Source of the DNA: Robiginitomaculum sp.
GTDB lineage: Bacteria; Pseudomonadota; Alphaproteobacteria; Caulobacterales; Maricaulaceae
DNA length: 37,346 nucleotides
Assembly: GCA_021776635.1 (NCBI GenBank)
Contig: JAJFFN010000026.1
Coordinates: 1 to 37,346 of the forward strand
Direction: 5' to 3'
The position numbers and the translations under genes are program-made. Shown here piece by piece: positions 31,163 to 37,346 of this stretch (its first letter is position 1; each line of letters begins with the position of its first letter). The notes below the pieces were generated by a model that worked only from the letters and a program-made list of their open reading frames with translations, had not been told where the DNA came from and did not search any database.

Positions 31163-31891
31163 ATGAAACTGCTCAAAACATTCTTCTTGTTTTTTATTAG
31201 TACCGTACTGGCAGGATTTGCCTATGCCGATACGCCTAAAAACAGCATCCATAGCAATCCGGTGACAGTGTTGGAACTTTTCACTTCACAGGGGTGTGCA
31301 TCCTGTCCGCCTGCCAATAAGTTTGTCCGCGATATGACTGAGACCGACGGTAAGAGTAGTGACGTGCTGACGTTATCTTATAGTGTTGATTATTGGGATT
31401 ATTTGGGCTGGAAAGATACATTCGGCAAACCTGAATTTTCTGCACGACAACGCACATATGGCAAGCAATTTGGCGGTAAGGTTTACACACCGCAAATGGT
31501 GGTAAACGGCAAAGTACACGGCCCAAAACTATCAGAAGGGAAGGTCAAGTCACAAAAATTGTCCGGCACGCCGGATATTACAATCAAACCAGAAAAGAAC
31601 GGTTTAAACGTGCAAATTTTGGCAACACCGGCAAGCAAAAAATCTTTGAGCGTTATGGCGGTGCGTTACCGTCCAGGCATAGTCAGTATTCCCGTTAAGC
31701 GCGGAGAAAACCGTGGCCGGACTATCAATCTCGCCAATGTCGTGCAAGCCTGTATAGAAATAGGCCGTATGCAAACCAAGGCAGTTTTCAGCAAAAACCT
31801 ACCTTCACTTACTGATGGTGAAGCACTGGTTATTTTTGTGCAAGACGGTAAAGGCGGCCCGATACTCGGTGCCGTAAATTATGTGCCTTAA
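31163..31891 (+). CDS. DUF1223 secreted thioredoxin-like protein
   Basis: A 242-residue exported protein of the DUF1223 family. It has a signal peptide (~1-22, ending FAYA), then the family hallmark VLELFTSQGCASCPPANK with a CxxC pair (Cys45, Cys48), SYSVDYWDYLGWKDTF, and GGKVYTPQMVVNGK. The fold is thioredoxin-like and the protein is presumably periplasmic, with unknown redox partners. No Shine-Dalgarno sequence is obvious before the ATG. It ends four bases from the convergent hisS. Confidence 0.88.
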   Translation: MKLLKTFFLFFISTVLAGFAYADTPKNSIHSNPVTVLELFTSQGCASCPPANKFVRDMTETDGKSSDVLTLSYSVDYWDYLGWKDTFGKPEFSARQRTYGKQFGGKVYTPQMVVNGKVHGPKLSEGKVKSQKLSGTPDITIKPEKNGLNVQILATPASKKSLSVMAVRYRPGIVSIPVKRGENRGRTINLANVVQACIEIGRMQTKAVFSKNLPSLTDGEALVIFVQDGKGGPILGAVNYVP

Positions 31892-31895
31892 GGCG

Positions 31896-33377
31896 TTAAG
31901 CGAGCATCTCTTTCACAGCCGCGACTATGTCTTTACGCGACGTTGTTTTTTGCGCGGGTCTTGAGGATTTCCATTCTTCATTGGTTTTGATGGCTTTGGC
32001 CATTTCTGCGCCGAGCTCTAGATCCTTGATAGTGGCTTCACCGCGTTGCATTTCGTCGCTACCGATCAAGATAGCAAGCTTCACGCCGCGATTGTTGGCG
32101 TATTTTAGCTGTTTGCCGACATTGCCATTCCCGACAAACACTTCGGCGCGGATGGAGGCGGCGCGCAGTTCACGCGCCAATTTAAAATATTCACCCAGCA
32201 AAGATTTATCAAAAACGCAGATCATAACGGGTGGTTGGTTGGCATTTTCCACCAAACCCATACGCGATAATGCCGCGGCAAAGCGCGAAACACCAAATGA
32301 ATACCCGGTGGCTGGTACGGCTTGTCCCATGAAGCGCGATACCAATCCGTCGTAACGGCCACCACCGCCAACCGAGCCAATGCGCACGGGGCGGCCTTTT
32401 CGGTCTTTGATATCGGCGAGCAGCTCTGCCTCGAACACTGGCCCGGTATAATACCCAAGCCCGCGTACAATAGAGGTATCAAACACGACGCGGTCAGGCC
32501 CGTAATCACAGGCGTTTAATATGTCATCAATCAATTTAAGTTCTTCAACGCCCGTTTGTCCTTGACTAGAGGTGCCCATCAAGGCTTCTAGTGTACGCAG
32601 GGTGTCGCTGCGGTCTGTATCGCTGGCTGTGGTAAATCCGAGCACGGCTTTTATGGCACTTGCGCCTAGTTTTGCGCCGTCTGTAAAAGCACCGCTATCG
32701 TCTTTGCGGCCATCTCCAAGCAAAGCTGCGACGCCGTCAGGGCCAAGCCTATCGAGCTTGTCAATAGAACGCAGGACTTGCAATCTTTGCGCTGCGCCCT
32801 CTACGGTGTTCGGAACCCCGGAACTTTCCAAAATACCGTCCAGTAATTTACGGTTGTTTGCACGCACCATATATTGCCCGTGTTTAAGACCAACGACGGG
32901 CATAACGTCTGCTGCCATCATAATCATTTCGGCGTCAGAAGCTGCACCTGGTGCGCCGACACTATCAGCATCACACTGAATAAATTCGCGGAACCGACCC
33001 GGGCCAGGTTTTTCATTGCGCCATACGGATCCAGCCTGATAACGGCGGTAAGGTTTGGGCAAGTCATTATAATTCTCGGCGACAAAACGGGCCAGAGGTG
33101 CCGTGTGGTCATAACGTAGAGCCATCCATTGCTCGTCGTCGTCACGGACGGCAAATACGCCAGTATTGGGACGGTCTTCATCTGGTAGGAATTTCCCGAG
33201 GGCATCTGCATATTCAAATGCAGGTGTTTGCAAAGGTTCAAACCCATGCGCATCGTAGACAGAAAAAGCAGCTTTGATCAAACGTGTTTCCGCCCGCAAG
33301 ACGTCAGATGATTTGTCCTCAAACCCTCTGGGTTTTTTGGCTTTTGGCCTTAGCGTTTTATTTTTTTTCTTAGACAT
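31896..33377 (-). CDS. hisS: Histidyl-tRNA synthetase
   Basis: A 493-residue class II aminoacyl-tRNA synthetase that charges tRNA-His. Visible are RPKAKKPRGFEDKSSDVLRA at the N-terminus, motif 2 around YRRYQAGSVWRNEKPG, the histidine-specific RGLGYYTGPVFE, GGGGRYDGLVSRF, and the anticodon-binding domain (~390-490) with AEVFVGNGNVGKQLKYAN. The length and the GPGRFREFIQCD motif suit the alphaproteobacterial type. It follows pgi with an 8-base gap, so it is last in a dsbD-pgi-hisS run. Confidence 0.95.
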   Translation of the reverse strand: MSKKKNKTLRPKAKKPRGFEDKSSDVLRAETRLIKAAFSVYDAHGFEPLQTPAFEYADALGKFLPDEDRPNTGVFAVRDDDEQWMALRYDHTAPLARFVAENYNDLPKPYRRYQAGSVWRNEKPGPGRFREFIQCDADSVGAPGAASDAEMIMMAADVMPVVGLKHGQYMVRANNRKLLDGILESSGVPNTVEGAAQRLQVLRSIDKLDRLGPDGVAALLGDGRKDDSGAFTDGAKLGASAIKAVLGFTTASDTDRSDTLRTLEALMGTSSQGQTGVEELKLIDDILNACDYGPDRVVFDTSIVRGLGYYTGPVFEAELLADIKDRKGRPVRIGSVGGGGRYDGLVSRFMGQAVPATGYSFGVSRFAAALSRMGLVENANQPPVMICVFDKSLLGEYFKLARELRAASIRAEVFVGNGNVGKQLKYANNRGVKLAILIGSDEMQRGEATIKDLELGAEMAKAIKTNEEWKSSRPAQKTTSRKDIVAAVKEMLA

Positions 33378-33385
33378 TCTGCGTC

Positions 33386-34948
33386 TTAGGACGCCTTGTG
33401 ATTTCTCGCAAGCGCAATTAATGCAGAAGTGGATGTATCGTGCGGGTTATTTGTTTTACCTTGTAGCTCACTCAAAATAGTTCCAGCCATTTCTTTACCA
33501 AGCTCTACACCCCATTGATCAAAGGCGTTTATGTCCCAAATAACGCTCTGGACAAAAACTTTGTGCTCGTACAGCGCAATCAGGGCGCCAAGTGTTTGGG
33601 CATCAAGCCGTTCCAGTAAAATAGTTGTAGACGGACGATTGCCGGGAAAGGTTTTGTGGGGCGCAAGTTTATCAATAATGCCGGCGCTCATATTTTCATT
33701 CAAAAGGTCAGCCCGAACGTCGGCCTCAGATTTGCCGTGCATTAAAGCTTCGCTCTGTGCAAAACAATTGGATAATAGCGCAAGGTGATGATCCGGTCGA
33801 TTTTCATGATCTGTCAAAACAGCAATAAAATCGATGGGTGTGGAACTTGTTCCTTGGTGAAGCTGTTGGAAAAAAGCATGCTGCGCATTTGTGCCTTCAT
33901 CACCCCAGACAATGGGGCAGGTATCAGGTGCCGGCTGCCCATTACGCATGACACCTTTGCCGTTCGATTCCATTTCCAGTTGTTGCAAAAAATTGGGCAG
34001 TTTTCGCAAACGCCGCGCATAGGGTACGACGGCTCTTGATTTATAATTTAAAAAATTTGTGTTCCAAATATCGGTGAGTGCCAACATTATTGGTAAATTA
34101 TTTTCCAAAGATGTATTTTGGAAATGTGCATCCATACTTGCAGCACCGGATAATAGCGCATCAAATATATCCGGACCGTAAGTAAGTTGTAAGGATAACC
34201 CAACAGCCGACCACAGTGAAAACCTGCCGCCGACCCAATCCCAAAAGTCAAATATTTGCGAAGAGCTAACACCAAAGTTTTTGGCCCCGTCACGATTGGC
34301 TGTTATGGCAATCATATTTGCGTTCGCATATTGTCCAAGCCAATCTCGTGCTGCTTCGCCGTTCATGCGGGTTTCTTGAGTTGAAAACGTTTTGGAGACG
34401 ATGACAACCAAAGTTGTCGCAGGATCTAAGTCCAGCAAAGCATCATTGATAGAAGCGGCATCAACATTGTTGGCAAAACGAAGCGCCAATTCAGGCTTAC
34501 CGCAGGCTGCAAAACCGTCTGCAAGCAAACGCGGGCCTAAATCTGAACCACCAATGCCAATATGCACGACGGAAGTATATTTGCCTTGCTTCATTATACT
34601 TTCGGCAAAGTTGCGAGTGCGCATTTGCATGTCCGAAACTAGTTTATTGATAGTTTTATCTTTGCTAGAGCCGCGCAGGGCAGGGTGTAGTACGGCCCGA
34701 TTTTCTGTAAAGTTTATCGGCTCCCCCGCAAAGAGACTGGCTCGTTTTTCTGATATTTTTTTCTCTTGCACCAAACCCAAAAGCGCTTGTGTAACGTCTG
34801 GTGATATCCGTTGTTTTGAGAAATCCGCGTATATACCGCACGCTTGATAACGCATACGCTCAGCACGATGTGTATCCCTTGCAAACATTTCGTCCAAGCT
34901 CGGTAAACCTGCATCAGCTATTTTTTTTAATTTTATCCAGTTTTTCAT
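33386..34948 (-). CDS. pgi: Glucose-6-phosphate isomerase
   Basis: A 520-residue phosphoglucose isomerase of glycolysis/gluconeogenesis. Key segments: VVHIGIGGSDLGPRL, VIVSKTFSTQETRMNG, FDFWDWVGGRFSLWSAVGLS, and the C-terminal signature NAFDQWGVELGKEMA. WGDEGTNAQHAFFQ carries catalytic residues. The length is slightly below the 540-550 usual for this family. The ATG at 34948 (MKNWIKLKK) is preferred over the upstream ATG at 35002, because the upstream part overlaps the preceding gene and a TATAAT lies just before it. No Shine-Dalgarno sequence; likely leaderless or readthrough from the dsbD-like gene. Confidence 0.94.
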   Translation of the reverse strand: MKNWIKLKKIADAGLPSLDEMFARDTHRAERMRYQACGIYADFSKQRISPDVTQALLGLVQEKKISEKRASLFAGEPINFTENRAVLHPALRGSSKDKTINKLVSDMQMRTRNFAESIMKQGKYTSVVHIGIGGSDLGPRLLADGFAACGKPELALRFANNVDAASINDALLDLDPATTLVVIVSKTFSTQETRMNGEAARDWLGQYANANMIAITANRDGAKNFGVSSSQIFDFWDWVGGRFSLWSAVGLSLQLTYGPDIFDALLSGAASMDAHFQNTSLENNLPIMLALTDIWNTNFLNYKSRAVVPYARRLRKLPNFLQQLEMESNGKGVMRNGQPAPDTCPIVWGDEGTNAQHAFFQQLHQGTSSTPIDFIAVLTDHENRPDHHLALLSNCFAQSEALMHGKSEADVRADLLNENMSAGIIDKLAPHKTFPGNRPSTTILLERLDAQTLGALIALYEHKVFVQSVIWDINAFDQWGVELGKEMAGTILSELQGKTNNPHDTSTSALIALARNHKAS

Positions 34949-34955
34949 GGCTGCG

Positions 34956-34961
34956 ATTATA
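34956..34961 (-). promoter_or_regulatory. -10 box seven bases before the pgi start
   Basis: A perfect TATAAT on the minus strand, with 7 bases to the pgi ATG and a poor -35. It would give a transcript starting at the ATG itself. Confidence 0.35.
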
Positions 34962-34973
34962 CGGGCTAAATAG

Positions 34974-37103
34974 TTAACCTTGTTTTGCTTTTTCAAGGGC
35001 ATTTTCTAAAATACCATAGGTGAGGATTTGCGGCAATATTTGTGGTTTTACATCATGTGCACCGGGGGGATAAACCAAATATAACGGTACACCTGAACGC
35101 CCATGGCGGGCGAGCTCTTTGGCTATGACATCATCTCTGCGGGTCCAATCGGCAAGAAGGATGATCGTATTTGTATTTTTAAACAATTCTTGTGTTTTGG
35201 GTTTGTTTATGACGCCATTTTGGTTGGCTTTACAGGTAATGCACCACGCGGCGGTGAAATCGACAAATACCGAATGCCCCTCTGCGCGCAGTTCTGCTAT
35301 GCGTTCAGGTGACCACATACTCGCTTGCGGCAAAGTAGAAAATTCATGCTCACGTTCGGCTATGCTTAATTCTTTAACGAGATACGCACCAAGCAAAAGG
35401 CTTCCTAACAAGATAAGTTTTGCGGCAATATTTTTGAACTTCCAAAGCCAAACTGCAAAACCAAATAATAACATTGCACTTAAAAGCCGAAGCACACCGC
35501 CCGCGCCAGTTTGGACACTTATCACCCAAACCAACCAGATGGCGGCTGCTAACATTGGAAAGGCTAGAAATTGTTTAAATATATCCATCCAAGGTCCAGG
35601 CTTGGGTAATCGGGCAAGCAAATTCGGGGCGTAAGAGAGGGCTAAAAACGGCAAGGCAAACCCTGCGCCGAGCGCCAAGAAAACGGCAATAAATACGGGG
35701 GCTGGCTGGATGAAAGCAAAACCGAGGGCCGTTGCCATAAATGGCGCAGTGCACGGCGTCGCAACAATAACGGCCAAAACCCCAGTAAAGAAAGCACTTT
35801 TAGACCCACTTCCTTTGATTAGACCTGTACCGGTGTTTTGAATGGACCCGCCAATATCAAAAAGGCCAAACAGGTTAAGTGCAAGGATAAAAAACAATGA
35901 GGCCAAGGCCCCGACCAATATAGGGTTTTGCAATTGGAATCCCCATCCAATACTAGCGCCGCCCGCTTTAAGTACCAAAATTATAGCCGCTAAAGTTATA
36001 AAAGATAACAGTACACCCGTTGTGTAAAACCAGCCATGTTTGCGAATTTCCGTACGGTTTGTGTGGGCCGCCTGTGCAAATCCTAATGCTTTGAGTGATA
36101 AAACCGGAAATACGCATGGCATCAAATTTAATATGATACCGCCAATAAAAGCACTTAGAAGAGCCGCCCACAAGGTTATAGATTTTGTTGGACTTATGCT
36201 GGTTTCAATTATTCCTGCTTCAACAAAACCATCTGCATTTGCGACAACAACGATACCGCGTTTTTGCCAACCATCACCAGTTTTTTCTTCAAACGCCAAG
36301 ACGCCCGGTACATTTTTTATGCCGTCTTTAAGACCAAAGCTGGGCTTTAGTTTCAACCGTAGGCCTTTATCCCCGCGCACAATCAATTGCTCGGCGCTTG
36401 CTTCAATTATATCTTGTTCATAGGGAAAAAAATACGGGTTTTTTATGGCCGCAAAATCAAGGGTGTTTCCACTGATGTCGATTTGCAATTTGCCGTCTGT
36501 AAGGGTTGCCGCCGCTTGTAAATTATCAGGTTTGGGGGCGTTGTTTAAAGTGCGTAATATGTTGGCGGACCAGCGGGCATCTTTTACAGGTTCCCCAATG
36601 ACAAGCGGTAAGATAAGTTCTGCCATTTCTGGTAAACAAATTTCGTCGCACACCAAATATGTTGCTTGTGCGCGTATCGTGATAACTTGATCTGGCTTAA
36701 CGTTTTTGGAAATCCGTAAAGGTATGGGCAAGAGCAAGCGATCTTCAAAAGCATAACTGATGATCTTAAAATTAGGATCACCCGTTTTGTTAACAATCGC
36801 CTTGGGTAACGGCCAAATAATATCGCCAAAACGCAAGCTATCATCTGCTGCACCTAATATCTCAAATTTTACATCAGCAGGATAACCCGGCCCGCCTGCA
36901 TTGCGCCAATAGGTATGCCAGTGTGGTTCCAAGCGTAAGGATAAAGCGACAAATATATCTTGACCAGGTGCCGCCGTATCATAGCTTGTCACCAATTGCG
37001 CTTGGGCGCGTCCGGATTTAACGGGCAAGCTCTCCGCCGCTTTAACGTGTGGTGCAAGCCAAGTTGCCGCTAACGCCATATATATAATCAAAATAAATCG
37101 CAT
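34974..37103 (-). CDS. DsbD/ScsB-family thiol:disulfide reductase
   Basis: A 709-residue membrane reductase. It has a signal peptide (~1-22), then a periplasmic N-terminal domain (~23-300; ATYLVCDEICLPEM carries its redox Cys pair). Eight or so membrane helices follow (~310-590), with the transport cysteines in LMPCVFPVLSLKALG and ATPCTAPFMA, then a C-terminal thioredoxin domain with FTAAWCITCKAN (WCxxC). It moves electrons from cytoplasmic thioredoxin to periplasmic substrates. The N-terminal domain matches the ScsB/DsbD-alpha alphaproteobacterial type more than E. coli DsbD. The ATG at 37103 is chosen over a TTG one codon upstream, with AGGA 7 bases before. Confidence 0.92.
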   Translation of the reverse strand: MRFILIIYMALAATWLAPHVKAAESLPVKSGRAQAQLVTSYDTAAPGQDIFVALSLRLEPHWHTYWRNAGGPGYPADVKFEILGAADDSLRFGDIIWPLPKAIVNKTGDPNFKIISYAFEDRLLLPIPLRISKNVKPDQVITIRAQATYLVCDEICLPEMAELILPLVIGEPVKDARWSANILRTLNNAPKPDNLQAAATLTDGKLQIDISGNTLDFAAIKNPYFFPYEQDIIEASAEQLIVRGDKGLRLKLKPSFGLKDGIKNVPGVLAFEEKTGDGWQKRGIVVVANADGFVEAGIIETSISPTKSITLWAALLSAFIGGIILNLMPCVFPVLSLKALGFAQAAHTNRTEIRKHGWFYTTGVLLSFITLAAIILVLKAGGASIGWGFQLQNPILVGALASLFFILALNLFGLFDIGGSIQNTGTGLIKGSGSKSAFFTGVLAVIVATPCTAPFMATALGFAFIQPAPVFIAVFLALGAGFALPFLALSYAPNLLARLPKPGPWMDIFKQFLAFPMLAAAIWLVWVISVQTGAGGVLRLLSAMLLFGFAVWLWKFKNIAAKLILLGSLLLGAYLVKELSIAEREHEFSTLPQASMWSPERIAELRAEGHSVFVDFTAAWCITCKANQNGVINKPKTQELFKNTNTIILLADWTRRDDVIAKELARHGRSGVPLYLVYPPGAHDVKPQILPQILTYGILENALEKAKQG

Positions 37104-37346
37104 CAATGTTTCCTAAATACGGCTTTCCATAGCTTTTTTGAACAAAAACACAAAGTGCCAATAGGCTATATCACAATAAAATGAAAGCTTGGTGAAGTCG
37201 CAAAACTAGAGCACTCCACTTTAATATGGAACCACTTTGATGGGATGAGATTTGTTTTTTGGTAAGGCGCGGCATGCAGAGCGGGGCTTTAGTCCCGGTC
37301 AAGGGACGCAACGCACTCCAAAAAGCTAAGATCGCCCAAGCCACAC
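37104..37346. other. Gene-free window end with GC-rich hairpins
   Basis: No ORF supported on either strand. The first part presumably holds the dsbD-like promoter. 37280-37306 contains two overlapping hairpins (CGGGGC-TTTA-GTCCCG and GTCCC-GGTCAA-GGGAC) of unknown role; the element may continue past the window. Confidence 0.35.

Noticed and set aside
37280..37306. Riboswitch or small RNA at the window end
   Set aside because: Hairpins are visible but match no structure I know, and the region is cut by the window edge.

Overview
The window looks like a piece of an alphaproteobacterial chromosome, moderately AT-rich. The housekeeping genes are alphaproteobacterial in type: a YbbN-type thioredoxin followed by a LON-domain protein and a Trm112-like protein, a UbiH-type hydroxylase, a DsbD/ScsB-like reductase and a DUF1223 protein. 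A marine Hyphomonadales/Maricaulales-like host is plausible, but that is inference. Core genes are tightly packed: several convergent pairs overlap or touch, and some starts look leaderless.

Layout. 1-122: the 3' end of an IS110-family transposase. 123-8100: host genes (DEAD-box helicase, ubiquinone hydroxylase, ArsC-like reductase, Trm112/LON/YbbN operon, a three-gene lipoprotein operon of unknown role, thioredoxin, prolyl-tRNA editing protein). 8276-8350: tRNA-Gly(GCC), used as an integration site. 8287 to about 20460: integrated islands, with a tyrosine integrase whose 3' end overlaps the tRNA, an HTH/excisionase-like gene, a second core-only recombinase, an unknown 550-codon ORF, and a large secreted Rhs protein with a trailing array of toxin-tip and immunity remnants. 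An orphan adenine methylase lies between decayed attachment-site remnants. A second copy of the tRNA 3' half plus an integrase 3' remnant lies at 20318-20460. 20497 to about 27967: a further accessory block with an HlyD adaptor, a retropepsin-like/PDZ protein, a double-glycine-leader peptide, remnants of a second HlyD module, a 5'-truncated second Rhs gene and its Imm27 immunity gene. 28324-37103: host genes again (pyrC, exonuclease III, LolA, DUF1223, hisS, pgi, dsbD-like).

The most interesting system is the pair of Rhs toxin loci in inverted orientation. Rhs1 (minus strand) has the signal peptide and N-terminal half. Rhs2 (plus strand) has only the shared core, a different C-terminal tip and an Imm27 gene. 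The cores share long DNA similarity, including one perfect 38-bp inverted repeat, so recombination between them would invert about 10 kb and attach the exported N-terminus to the other tip. Behind Rhs1 the same 49-bp coding tail occurs three times, each copy ending a toxin frame and followed by a different small immunity-like ORF. This resembles a cassette store with homology on both sides of the toxin tip. A second candidate system is the double-glycine peptide gene followed by retropepsin-like and HlyD genes, with no ABC exporter left in the window.
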